Shown piece after piece: positions 7,257 through 15,293 of a stretch of 43,367 nt of DNA. The position numbers were made by a program, and so were the translations under genes. The notes under the pieces are model-generated. The model did no database searches. It worked only from the letters and a program-made list of their open reading frames with translations, and was not told the origin of the DNA. Each line of letters begins with the position of its first letter. The first letter of the stretch is position 1. The stretch comes from JBGPFS01 sp041483455 (GTDB taxonomy: Bacteria; Chloroflexota; Limnocylindria; Limnocylindrales; CSP1-4). The stretch lies in contig JBGPFS010000001.1 of the NCBI GenBank assembly GCA_041483455.1, forward strand, positions 1 through 43,367. The letters run 5' to 3'.

Positions 7257-10200
7257 GCCCGCGACGGGCGCTGGGCGGCCGGCGCCGGATCCGCTCGCGC
7301 GGTCGGCGATCGCTCGAGCCTCGTCGAGCCGGAGGCTGATCACCCGGCTCACGGAATCCTCGCCCACCGTCACGCCGTACAGCGCATCGGCGGCCTCGAT
7401 CGTCCCCCGGTTGTGGGTGATCACCACGAACTGGGTGTGGGCGGCCAGCTCCGTGAGCGCGTCCGTGAAGCGCCCGACGTTCGCCTCGTCGAGCGCGGCA
7501 TCGACCTCGTCGAGGACGCAGAACGGGACCGGCCGGACGGCGAGCATCGCGAACAGGAGTGCGACCGCGGTCAGCGCGCGTTCACCGCCCGAGAGCATCG
7601 CCAGCGCCTGTGCCTTCTTGCCCGGGGGCCGGGCCACGATCTCGACCCCGGTCGCGGCGAGGTCCGACGGGTCGGTCAGGTCGAGCCGGGCGAAGCCGCC
7701 GCCGAAGAGCTGGCGGAAGCGTTCGTCGAACGCGACCTCGAGTTTGCGGAACGTGTCCTGGAACTGCGTCGCCACGAGCATCCCGAGCTCCTCGATGAGC
7801 TGGCGGGTGGTGGCGATCGCAGCCCGGAGGTCGTGCTCCTGGGTCTCGAGCGATCCCAGGCGCGCGTTGAGCGCCGCGTACTCGTCGACCGCGAACGGGT
7901 TTGCCGCCCCGAGCTCGTGATAGCGTCGCCGGAGCGTGGCCAGCCGGCCCGGCCCGGGCGGATCGGCGGCGGGCGGTCGCTCGGTCCAGGTGGGCAGGAT
8001 CGTGGGCAGGACGGCTTCGAGCGCCGCGGTGTCGTCGGAGTCGACCTCGGGCGTCGGTCCGCCAGCGGATCGAGGTGCAGGAGCGGATCCGGACGGGCCA
8101 AGGGCGGGCACGTTCGAGCCCCCGGCGGGAGCGGCGGCCCGGAGCGCGGCGAGGCCGACCTCACCGATCCCGGCGAGCTCGACCAGGACTTGCTCACGGA
8201 TCGCATCCAGCCCGAGCCGGACCTCGAGGTCGGCCACCTCCGCCGCCCGGAGCCGCTCTTCCGCCGCCCGGAGCCGCTCGCGCGCGGTCGTTGCGGCGGC
8301 ATCGGCATCGGCGAGACGGGCTCGGTCGAGGGCGTCGGCCGCCTCGAGCTCCCCGATCGCCGTCCGGGCCAGCTCCTCCCGGGAGGCCGCATCGGCGATC
8401 TCCCCGGCAAGCCCGTCACGCTCCACGAGCGCCGCGGTCTCCCGGACCCCGACCTCGACCAGGTCGCGCGTCGCCCGGGCGATCCGCTCCTCATCGAAGG
8501 CGACGGCCGCGCCGGCTCGGGCCGAGGCGGCCTCCGCCGCGCGGCGGGCATGGGCGAGGTCGACCTGGCGGCCGACGGCGCGATCGCGACGATCGCGCAG
8601 CTCCACCACCCGCGTCTCCAGGGCCCCAGCCGGATCGGGGGCCGGCGCCCGGCCATCGCCCCCGGGCGCATCGACCGGCGGGCCCTCGAGCGGGCCCCCG
8701 GCCGGGCCGTCGGCCGACCCGAGCCCGGCGAGCATCTCCCGGAGCCGCGCCACGTCCGAATCGGCGCGGGTCGCCTGGGCCGCGTGCCAACCGGCCTCCC
8801 GGGCCAGGGACTCCGCGGCGCGACCGGTGGCCCGCTCGGCCTCCTCGGCGGCCCGGCGGGCGGTACCGGCGGCCGCCTCCTCCGCGCGGGCGACCACCGC
8901 GGCGGCGCGAGCCTCGGTCGCCCGATCGTCGGCGGCGCCGACCAGCTCGTCCGCCCGGCCGGCCTCGACCTCGAGCGCCTCGAGCTCCGTGGCGAGCCGC
9001 TCGAGCTCCGCTCGGCGCTCGAGCGCTCCCTCGGTCCGTCCCAGCGTGACGGTGAGGAAGCTCACCAGCGCCCGCCCGTCTCGCGTCACGCACGACCAGC
9101 CCGGTGGCAGGACGTCCCGCACCGCCAGCGCCGCGGGCAGGTCGGGGACCCAGGCCACGTGGCCGAGCACGGCGCGCGCGGCCCCGCTGGGGTCGCGCCG
9201 GACGGCCTCCGCGAGCCACCCGCCGCCGACCCCGAGGAGCCGTTCGGCCAGGTCGGCCGGTGGAGTCGCGGGATCGCCACCCGTCGGTGCGGCGTTGGGC
9301 GCCCCCAGGGCCAGCATCCCGCGCTCGCCGGCCAGACCCACGACTTCGTCCGGCCCGACGAGGTAGGCCCGAGCCGCCTCACCGAGGGCCATCTCGACCG
9401 CGGCCCGGAAGGTCGGATCGACGGCCAGATCCTCGTCCAGGCGCCGGCCACCGACGCGCCGGGCCGCGCGGGCGATCCCCCGCGCCTCGTCCTCCGCGAG
9501 CCGGGCTCGGGCTGCCTCGACCCGGCCGCGTACGGTCGCCCGGCGCGACCCGACGACCGAGGCGCGCTCCGCTGCCGCCCTCCGATCGCCCTCGGCGACG
9601 TCGGCAGCGGCTCTCGCCGCCTCGCGCCGATCCACGGCCGCCCGTTCGGCGACGACCGAGGCGGCGACCGCTTCGCGCGCCTCGTCCAGGCGAGCATCGG
9701 TCTCGGCTCGGCGGAGCGCGGCGGCCTCCGCCCGGGCCCGCTCCTCGGCCACCCGGCGCTCCGCGTCGGCCAGCCGACGGCCCGTCGTCTCGATCTCGGC
9801 TGAACGGGCACCCTCGGCCCGTCTCGCCGCGGCGAGCGCTTCACCCTGGGCATGGCGACTCGCCCGCACCGCCGCCAGCTCGGTCACGGCCTCGGCGAGC
9901 GCGCGCTCCGCGTCGCCCGCAGCGCGTTCCAGCTCGTGATCGATCTCCGGGAGGGGTACGGCGAGCTCGCGGCGGCGGAGCGCCAGGTCCTCTTCGGCCG
10001 CCCGACGCTCATCCTCGATGCGCCGTCGGTCGCGCGCGGCGGCCGCCAGATCGCCCGCCGACCGGGCGGCCCGGACCTCCAGAGCGCCGAGCGTCGTACG
10101 CACGGCGTCGTGCGCCGCCCGGCGCTCCCCGGCCAGCTGGCTCCGCGCTCCCAGCGCGGCGGCGATCGCCGCCGCCGCGGCCTCGGCTTCCGAGAGCCCG

Positions 10201-10988
10201 CCGAGCGCCCGATCCATCTCGGCTCGGGCGCGGGCCAGGCGGTCGCCCGCGGCCGCACCCCGGGACGCGGCGTCGTGCCAGCGCCCGTGTGCGGCGGCGA
10301 CCAGCGCCGCCGCGAGCTCGTCGCCGGCCGAGGTACGGGTCAGCTGCTGCTCGGCCTGCGCGCCCAGTCGGCGGGCCTGGGGCCGCAGCTCGGCGAGGAT
10401 ATCCTCGACCCGGGCGAGGTTCGCCTCGGCCTCCAGCAGCTGCTCCTCGGCCTTCCGACGACGGCGTTCGTGGCGGCGGACACCGGCCACTTCCTCGAAC
10501 AGCGGCCGTCGCTCCTCGGGCCGGAGCGCGAGCGCCTGGTCGACCATGCCCTGGCCGATGAACAGGAACGCGTTGTCGGCGAGGTGGGCGGCATCGAGCA
10601 GGTCGACCAGGTCCTTGAGCCGGACCCGCTGCCGGTTCAGGAGGTAGTCGTTCTCACCCGAACGGTAGAGGCGCCGACCCAGCTCAAGGACGCTGTACTC
10701 GACGGGCAGGAGACCGTCGGCGTTGTCGAGGACGATGGTCACGTCGGCCATCCCGAGCGCGGGTCGCTTCTCCGACCCGGCGAAGATGACGTCCTCGGCC
10801 TTCCGGCTTCGGAGCGCCCGGCCCTGTTCGCCGAGCGCCCACCGAAGCGCGTCCGCCAGGTTGCTCTTGCCCGACCCGTTCGGGCCGACGATGGCGCTGA
10901 TCCCGCCGCCGAACTCCACGTGGGTCCGCTCGGCGAAGGATTTGAACCCCTGGACGTGCAGGGCGAGCAGGCGGGCGGGCGCGCTCAT
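7254..10988 (-). CDS. smc: Chromosome segregation ATPase Smc
   Basis: Smc dimers extrude DNA loops and condense the chromosome with ScpA and ScpB. The 1244-residue product has the N-terminal head (VQGFKSFAERT, Walker A GPNGSGKSN at 35-43, then FIGQGMVDQAL and FEEVAGVRRHE), long coiled coils, a divergent hinge around 500-640, and the C-terminal head with signature LSGGERALTA from 1132, Walker B CVLDEVDAALDEANV near 1156-1170 and ITHNRGTIEAAD. The second coiled arm is interrupted by Gly/Pro-rich stretches near residues 752-790 and 949-1009, unusual for Smc. The ATG overlaps the rnc stop by 4 bp, so the genes are coupled. Confidence 0.96.
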   Translation of the reverse strand: MSAPARLLALHVQGFKSFAERTHVEFGGGISAIVGPNGSGKSNLADALRWALGEQGRALRSRKAEDVIFAGSEKRPALGMADVTIVLDNADGLLPVEYSVLELGRRLYRSGENDYLLNRQRVRLKDLVDLLDAAHLADNAFLFIGQGMVDQALALRPEERRPLFEEVAGVRRHERRRRKAEEQLLEAEANLARVEDILAELRPQARRLGAQAEQQLTRTSAGDELAAALVAAAHGRWHDAASRGAAAGDRLARARAEMDRALGGLSEAEAAAAAIAAALGARSQLAGERRAAHDAVRTTLGALEVRAARSAGDLAAAARDRRRIEDERRAAEEDLALRRRELAVPLPEIDHELERAAGDAERALAEAVTELAAVRASRHAQGEALAAARRAEGARSAEIETTGRRLADAERRVAEERARAEAAALRRAETDARLDEAREAVAASVVAERAAVDRREAARAAADVAEGDRRAAAERASVVGSRRATVRGRVEAARARLAEDEARGIARAARRVGGRRLDEDLAVDPTFRAAVEMALGEAARAYLVGPDEVVGLAGERGMLALGAPNAAPTGGDPATPPADLAERLLGVGGGWLAEAVRRDPSGAARAVLGHVAWVPDLPAALAVRDVLPPGWSCVTRDGRALVSFLTVTLGRTEGALERRAELERLATELEALEVEAGRADELVGAADDRATEARAAAVVARAEEAAAGTARRAAEEAERATGRAAESLAREAGWHAAQATRADSDVARLREMLAGLGSADGPAGGPLEGPPVDAPGGDGRAPAPDPAGALETRVVELRDRRDRAVGRQVDLAHARRAAEAASARAGAAVAFDEERIARATRDLVEVGVRETAALVERDGLAGEIADAASREELARTAIGELEAADALDRARLADADAAATTARERLRAAEERLRAAEVADLEVRLGLDAIREQVLVELAGIGEVGLAALRAAAPAGGSNVPALGPSGSAPAPRSAGGPTPEVDSDDTAALEAVLPTILPTWTERPPAADPPGPGRLATLRRRYHELGAANPFAVDEYAALNARLGSLETQEHDLRAAIATTRQLIEELGMLVATQFQDTFRKLEVAFDERFRQLFGGGFARLDLTDPSDLAATGVEIVARPPGKKAQALAMLSGGERALTAVALLFAMLAVRPVPFCVLDEVDAALDEANVGRFTDALTELAAHTQFVVITHNRGTIEAADALYGVTVGEDSVSRVISLRLDEARAIADRASGSGAGRPAPVAG

Positions 10989-11704
10989 GGCGGCAGGGTC
11001 GCGCCGGTGGGATCGAGCCGAGCGAGCGTCTCGAGCGCCGAGGCCGCCGCGTTCGTCTCCGCGACCCGCCGGGACGATCCCTCGCCGACCCCCAGGATCC
11101 GGTCGTCCACGGTCACTTCGACCCGGAAGACCCGCTGGTGGTCGGGACCGCTCGTCTCCACGAGCCGGTAGACCGGGCGCTCGCCGGTCAGGCGCTGGGT
11201 GTGTTCCTGGAGCCGGCTCTTCGGGCTCTTGAGCGTCCCCACCGGAAGATCGCTGGCGAGCTCCGGCGCCGCCACCTCGAGCAGCCAGTCACGGGCCGCC
11301 GTGTAGCCGAGGTCGAGATAGACCGCCCCGACGAGCGCCTCGAGAGCCGACGCCAGGAGCATCGGCCGGAGCCGCCCGCCCCGCTGCGACTCCCCCTCGC
11401 CGAGCAGGATCGAGTCGCCGAGCCGGATCCGATCGGCGATCCGGGCGAGTCCGACCGTGCTCACGATCGCCGCGCGCCGCGCGGACAGGACGCCCTCGTC
11501 GTCGGTCGGATGGCGACGGTAGAGGGCCTCGGCGACCGCGAGGGTGACGACCGCGTCGCCGAGGAATTCCAGGCGCTCGTTATGGCCGCTGGCCGCGTCG
11601 CGGTGCTCGTGCAGATAGCTGCTGTGGACGAGCGCCCGCTCGAACGTGGCGTGGTCGCGGATCGGGAGCCCGAGGCGTGCCGCGAGTTCGACGGCCGGAC
11701 GCAT
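10985..11704 (-). CDS. rnc: Ribonuclease III with an atypical active-site residue
   Basis: RNase III cleaves double-stranded RNA in rRNA precursors and mRNAs. The 239-residue product has the RNase III domain (signature NERLEFLGDAV, with E43, E46 and D50; E70 later) and a C-terminal dsRNA-binding domain from about 160 (SRLQEHTQRL, VYRLVETSGPDHQ, SSRRVAETNAAASAL). In the last active-site block the product reads LLASALEALVGAVYLD. The Glu (E122) is kept, but the metal-binding Asp of E. coli-type enzymes (ADTVEAL) is Ser119 here, codon TCG at 11348-11350. Whether this lowers activity is unknown. It is coupled to smc by ATGA, and acpP lies 23 bp upstream. Confidence 0.94.
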   Translation of the reverse strand: MRPAVELAARLGLPIRDHATFERALVHSSYLHEHRDAASGHNERLEFLGDAVVTLAVAEALYRRHPTDDEGVLSARRAAIVSTVGLARIADRIRLGDSILLGEGESQRGGRLRPMLLASALEALVGAVYLDLGYTAARDWLLEVAAPELASDLPVGTLKSPKSRLQEHTQRLTGERPVYRLVETSGPDHQRVFRVEVTVDDRILGVGEGSSRRVAETNAAASALETLARLDPTGATLPP

Positions 11705-11727
11705 CGGGCGAATGCGAGGAGGTGGCG

Positions 11728-11964
11728 CTAGGACGAGCGCTCGTCGATGTACTCGACCGCGTCGCCGACGGTCCGGATCCGCTCCGCATCCTCGTCGGAG
11801 ATCTCGGTCCCGAACTCTTCCTCGAGGCTCATGATGAGCTCGACGAGGTCGAGTGAGTCGGCATTGAGGTCGTCGACGAACGACGCCTCCGGCTTGACGT
11901 CCTCTTCCTCGACGCCAAGCTGCTCGACGACGATCTTCTTCAGGCGCTCGTACGTTGTGGCCAC
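11728..11964 (-). CDS. acpP: Acyl carrier protein
   Basis: ACP carries growing acyl chains on a phosphopantetheine arm during fatty acid synthesis. The 78-residue acidic product has DLNADSLDLVELIM, where Ser37 of the DSL motif is the attachment site. The frame is open further upstream, but the GTG at 11962-11964 with GGAGGGAG just before it gives the normal length and N-terminus (ATTYERLKKIV). It lies between nusB and rnc, downstream of plsX, a frequent phospholipid-synthesis neighbourhood. Confidence 0.95.
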   Translation of the reverse strand: MATTYERLKKIVVEQLGVEEEDVKPEASFVDDLNADSLDLVELIMSLEEEFGTEISDEDAERIRTVGDAVEYIDERSS

Positions 11965-11986
11965 AGACTCCCTCCTCGGAGATCGG

Positions 11987-12511
11987 TCATCGCCCGGTCG
12001 TGCTCCCGGGTCCATCTTCCATCGACCGGCCCGTCGTCCCATGGGACGACGGATCCGTGTCCTGTGCGATCCGCCCGAGGACGCCGTTCATGAGGCGCCG
12101 CGCGGGATCCCCGCTGTAGATCCGTGCGAGCTCGACCCACTCGGCGATCGCCACCCGGGCCGGCGTCGTGCCGGAGTGTAGCATCTCGCCGAGGGCGCAT
12201 CGCAGGAGGGCGCGGTCCATCCGCGCCAGCTGGACGACCGGGTAGCGCGGGGCGGCGAGCTCGATCCGAGCGTCGATCCGATCGCGATTCTCGACCGCCG
12301 CGGCGACCAGCCGGCGGGCGAAGGCCGCCACCTCCGGGTCGCCCTCGGCAGCGGCCAGGTGACGCTCGAGGATCGACTCGGCCGTCCGCTGTCCGAATTC
12401 CGCCTCGAAGATCGAGGCGAGCGCGACCCGCCGTCCGGCTCGCCGCGAGCGGATCCGATCGAGACGGACGGGCCCGGTCGCGCCGGTCACTCGGTCAGGC
12501 GCCCACACCAT
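11987..12511 (-). CDS. nusB: Transcription antitermination factor NusB
   Basis: NusB binds boxA RNA with S10 and promotes rRNA transcription and processing. The 174-residue product has the all-helical NusB fold signature: RRVALASIFEAEFG, then ILERHL, VENRDRIDARI, LARMDRALLRCALGEML, PARVAIAEWVELARIYSGD and FVNGVLG-like RLMNGVLGRIA. Residues 1-25 and the last 20 are extra relative to most NusB proteins; a GTG at codon 8 is an alternative start. The 5' end overlaps the end of the read-through asp23 frame by 17 bp. acpP follows after 22 bp. Confidence 0.93.
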   Translation of the reverse strand: MVWAPDRVTGATGPVRLDRIRSRRAGRRVALASIFEAEFGQRTAESILERHLAAAEGDPEVAAFARRLVAAAVENRDRIDARIELAAPRYPVVQLARMDRALLRCALGEMLHSGTTPARVAIAEWVELARIYSGDPARRLMNGVLGRIAQDTDPSSHGTTGRSMEDGPGSTTGR

Positions 12512-12809
12512 CGACGAGCACGGTCACGTCGACGAGCTCGAGGCTCAGGAGGCGCTCGAGGGCGGCCCCGACCGCCTAGCGCACCTGCCGGGAGAGCGGC
12601 GCCAGCGGCTGGTTCGGCCGGGCCACGACCACCAGCCGGGTCCGCACCCGGCCGTCCGAGAGCTGGGTCACGACCGCCGGGCCGCGGAGCCATCCTCGGA
12701 GTGCCGCTCCGCCATGGGCCACGCGAGCGACCCCGGCGACCTCGAGGGCGGCGAGACGGACGGTCGACTCGATGACGGGCCGACCGACGGTCAGGATGGG
12801 ACCGCTCAT
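12495..12809 (-). pseudogene. Asp23/Gls24-family gene interrupted by an in-frame TAG
   Basis: Asp23-family proteins are small envelope-associated or stress-associated factors. The frame opens MSGPILTVGRPVIESTV and continues through LEVAGVARVA (family motif) for 77 codons to a TAG at 12576-12578. Beyond it the same frame runs on with AVGAALERLLSLELVDVTVL and VDGVGA to a TGA at 12495-12497. That is the expected end of the domain, compare RQVDSAVRYAV in the second copy at 20518. With the TAG read as a sense codon the protein would have 104 residues, the usual length. Options are a nonsense mutation (a single change from GAG, CAG or AAG), a sequence error, or read-through. The ATG overlaps the plsX stop by 4 bp. 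Confidence 0.75.
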
Positions 12810-13903
12810 CGCGACGCCTCCCCGATGGTCTGGGCCGTTCGGCCCGTCCCCGGGTCGGCCTCGGGAACGACCGTCGGGCGGTCGCGGAAGGCATCGGCGA
12901 TCGCCTCGGGGATCCCGGCCCGGGCCGCGGCTGCGCCGACGGCGACGGCGTATGAGATCATCCGGCGCTTGGCCCGGCCGTGCGTGATCAGGACCGTGCC
13001 CCGAACCCCGAGAAGCGGCGATCCACCGAGGCGCTCGTAGTCGAACACCGATCGGATCCGGTCCATCCCGGGCCTGAGCAGGGCGTACGCCAGCGGCCCG
13101 CGGGGCGGACGCCGGAACTCGGCCCGGAGGAGGTCGAAGATGAAGGTGGAGAGGCCCTCGAAGAACTTGATCACGACGTTCCCCAGGACCGCATCGCAGA
13201 CGACGACGTCGGCGGCGTGGCGGACGAGATCCTTGCCCTCGACGTTCCCGATGAACCGCAGGTCCGACGCGTCGAGCAGCTCGGTGGCCCGCTGGATCCG
13301 GGCGTCGCCCTTGCCCTTCTCCTCGCCGATCGAGAGGAGCGCCACCCGCGGGGTCGCCACCCCGAGGACCCGCTCGGCGAAGAGCGCCCCCATCCGGGCG
13401 TACTGGGCCAGGTTCTCGGCCGTCGAATCCGGGTTCGCCCCGATGTCGAGCAGGACGATCGGCGCACCGTCCGTGATCATCTGGACGGCCAGGGCCGGGC
13501 GGTCGACCCCCGGCAGGCGGCCGAGCCGGAGGATGGCCGCGGCCATCCCGGCGCCGGTATGCCCGGCGGTCACGACCGCGTCGGCGGCCCCATTCCGGAC
13601 CAGGTCCATCGCGACGAGGATCGAGGCGTCCTTCTTCTCGCGGAGGGCCCGCGCCGGGTGCTCGTCCATGCCGACCACCTGGCTGGCCTCGACGATCGAC
13701 ACGTTGGCCGGCAGCGGCCCGGCCGCGATCGTCTCGATCGCCGACCGGTCGCCGACCAGGATGACCTCGTCGGCGGGCTGGGCCCGAGCGTGGATGAGCG
13801 CGCCTTCGACCACCTCGCCCGGGGCGTGGTCTCCACCCATCGCGTCGACCGCGACGCGGATCCGGCGCTCGTCGGCGGCCGTTCGGACGGCGCTCAGGTC
13901 CAC
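12806..13903 (-). CDS. plsX: Phosphate acyltransferase PlsX
   Basis: PlsX converts acyl-ACP to acyl-phosphate, the substrate of PlsY in phosphatidic acid synthesis. The 365-residue product has the signature VAVDAMGGDHAPGEVVEGA near the N-terminus, then SILVAMDLVRNGAADAVVTAGHTGA, LDIGANPDSTAENLAQYA, LSIGEEKGKGD and ANFIGNVEGKDL-like RFIGNVEGKDL. Start GTG at 13901-13903, four bases after the rpmF stop, without a clear Shine-Dalgarno. rpmF-plsX is a widespread pair. The C-terminal 40 residues (about 325 on) are Ala/Asp-rich and poorly conserved. Confidence 0.96.
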   Translation of the reverse strand: MDLSAVRTAADERRIRVAVDAMGGDHAPGEVVEGALIHARAQPADEVILVGDRSAIETIAAGPLPANVSIVEASQVVGMDEHPARALREKKDASILVAMDLVRNGAADAVVTAGHTGAGMAAAILRLGRLPGVDRPALAVQMITDGAPIVLLDIGANPDSTAENLAQYARMGALFAERVLGVATPRVALLSIGEEKGKGDARIQRATELLDASDLRFIGNVEGKDLVRHAADVVVCDAVLGNVVIKFFEGLSTFIFDLLRAEFRRPPRGPLAYALLRPGMDRIRSVFDYERLGGSPLLGVRGTVLITHGRAKRRMISYAVAVGAAAARAGIPEAIADAFRDRPTVVPEADPGTGRTAQTIGEASR

Positions 13904-13907
13904 CGGG

Positions 13908-14108
13908 TCAGGAGGCGGACTCGTCCGTCGGCTTCTTCATCTCGATGGCCAGGCGGCCGCCGTAGTAGCCGCAGTTCGGGCAGACGTGGTGGGACCGCTT
14001 CGCGGCGTGGCAGTGCGGGCATTCCTCGAGCTGCGGCAGGGCCAGCGCGGCATGCGCGCGCCGGTCGCCCTGACGAGCGTGCGAGACCCGTCGCTTCGGG
14101 ACTCCCAT
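13908..14108 (-). CDS. rpmF: 50S ribosomal protein L32, zinc-ribbon form
   Basis: L32 is a small 50S protein. The 66-residue product opens MGVPKRRVSHARQGDRRAH and has a zinc ribbon with CPHC followed by CPNCGYYGGR, so it is the C+ form. ATG at 14106-14108 with AGGAG about 12 bases upstream. It is the first gene of an rpmF-plsX-asp23-nusB-acpP run; DUF177 lies upstream, as in many genomes. Confidence 0.96.
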   Translation of the reverse strand: MGVPKRRVSHARQGDRRAHAALALPQLEECPHCHAAKRSHHVCPNCGYYGGRLAIEMKKPTDESAS

Positions 14109-14193
14109 CGGTCGTGTGATCTCCTGTTCGGGGTCGGACGAGGGCCGCCGAGGTCGCGCCGGGACGGCGCCGGACGTCCGGGGACCGGCGCGG

Positions 14194-14199
14194 AGTCTA
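14194..14199 (-). promoter_or_regulatory. -10 element for the rpmF-plsX unit
   Basis: TAGACT on the minus strand overlaps the DUF177 stop codon and implies a leader of about 78 nt for rpmF. The leader contains a palindrome (CCGGACGTCCGG, 14170-14181). Confidence 0.35.
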
Positions 14200-14763
14200 C
14201 CCCGTCCCGGGCTTCTCGTCGACCCGGAAGGCCCGGAGCGCCTCGAGCCGGGGGTCGATCGGTCCGTCTTCGTGGTCGTGGGCGCCGATCTCGAGCTCCA
14301 GGCCGCAGACCGGACAGAGGCCCGGGCAATCCGGCCGGCAGAGGGGCGCGATCGGCTCCGCGAGCAGGATGGCCTCGCGGACGAGCGGCTCCAGGTCGAC
14401 CTCGTGGTGGTCGGTCAGCCGGAGCGCGTCCGGCTCCTCGGTCGTGTCGACGGCCTGGCCGCTGGCGAGGTCGACGCTCGGCAGCAGCTCTTCGTCGATC
14501 GCCACATCGATCGGCGTGGCGGCCGGCTTCAGGCAGCGGCTGCAGGTCCCGGCCAGGGTCGTCGTCGCCCCGCCGTCCAGGACCAGCCCGCGGTTCGTCC
14601 GGGTGAGCCGGACCAGGACGTCGATGGGCGCTGCCGCGACCAGGTCGGCGAGGTCGAGGCGGAGGTCGGCCAACGCGTAGTCGCGGCGCGAGCCGGCCGG
14701 CTCCGCCAGGAGGCTCGTGACGTTGATCTTCAGGCGGTCGTCGCCCGGGGGGCGGTTCACCAC
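14197..14763 (-). CDS. DUF177 (YceD family) protein
   Basis: YceD/DUF177 proteins lie next to rpmF across bacteria and have been linked to 23S rRNA accumulation in plants and bacteria. The 188-residue product has the family's cysteine pairs: CSRCLKP in the middle and CRPDCPGLCPVCG near the end, separated by an acidic stretch with DHHEVDLEPLVREAILL. The start is one of two consecutive GTGs (14758-14763), overlapping the preceding gene's stop by 7 bp. rpmF follows after 88 bp. Confidence 0.88.
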   Translation of the reverse strand: MVNRPPGDDRLKINVTSLLAEPAGSRRDYALADLRLDLADLVAAAPIDVLVRLTRTNRGLVLDGGATTTLAGTCSRCLKPAATPIDVAIDEELLPSVDLASGQAVDTTEEPDALRLTDHHEVDLEPLVREAILLAEPIAPLCRPDCPGLCPVCGLELEIGAHDHEDGPIDPRLEALRAFRVDEKPGTG

Positions 14764-15293
14764 CCGCGATCGGGTCGGCGATCCTCGTCGTCGCGGGCCG
14801 CGCCGCCCTCGCCATCGGGGTCGTCCTCGAGCGCATCGTCCTCGCCGGGGTGGCGCTCCTCGAGGACGGCGATCCCCTTCTTGATGCTCTCGAGCGTCCG
14901 GGTCACCTCGGCCTCGAGGTCGTACAGGACGGACGCCGCGTAGCTGTCGGCCCCGCCGCGGATCTCCTCGCCTTCCGCCTGGGCACGGTCGAGGATCCGC
15001 CGGCTCTCATCGTCGGCGGCTGCCGTCAGGCCCCGTTCCTCGATCAGGAAGGCGGCCTGCTCCTGGGCCTTGGCGACGATCCCCTCGGCCTCCTCCTGGG
15101 CCTTCTCGATGATCCGCTCGCCCTCGGCATTGATCCGTTTCGCCGCCCGGATCTCCTCCGGGATCGCCACCCGGAGCTCGTCGATGAGGCTCAGGGCCGC
15201 CTGCTGGTCGACCACGACGTTGCTGGTGAAGGGCAGCCTCTTGCCGTTGGCGACGATGTTCTCGAGGCGCGTCACGAGGAAGATGATGTCGAT
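14757..15293 (-). CDS. SepIVA/DivIVA-like coiled-coil protein, apparent ATC start
   Basis: The 178-residue product resembles mycobacterial SepIVA, a septation factor encoded beside DUF177. It has an N-terminal segment (DIIFLVTRLENIVANG, then VVDQQAALSLIDELR), IPEEIRAAKRI, a charged coiled coil at about 65-110 (EAEGIVAKAQEQAAFL), ADSYAASVLYDLEAEV, and a disordered acidic tail. Family members generally begin M-D-I/V-hydrophobic. Here that position is ATC at 15291-15293, with AGGAGG nine bases upstream. The nearest GTG (15275) lies 26 bases past the Shine-Dalgarno and lacks its own. Database names for such proteins include ATP synthase subunit B-like; the coiled coil explains that. Function is inferred from context. 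Confidence 0.75.
   Translation of the reverse strand: MDIIFLVTRLENIVANGKRLPFTSNVVVDQQAALSLIDELRVAIPEEIRAAKRINAEGERIIEKAQEEAEGIVAKAQEQAAFLIEERGLTAAADDESRRILDRAQAEGEEIRGGADSYAASVLYDLEAEVTRTLESIKKGIAVLEERHPGEDDALEDDPDGEGGAARDDEDRRPDRGW

Noticed and set aside
8237..8290. Short direct repeats (CCGCCGCCCGGAGCCGCTC) inside smc as a mobile or recombination site
   Set aside because: They encode a heptad-like repeat in the coiled coil and have no flanking features.
12576..12578. Amber reassignment (TAG as a sense codon) genome-wide
   Set aside because: smc, acpP, fakA, rpmB and ileS end at TAG at their expected C-termini, so TAG works as a stop here.
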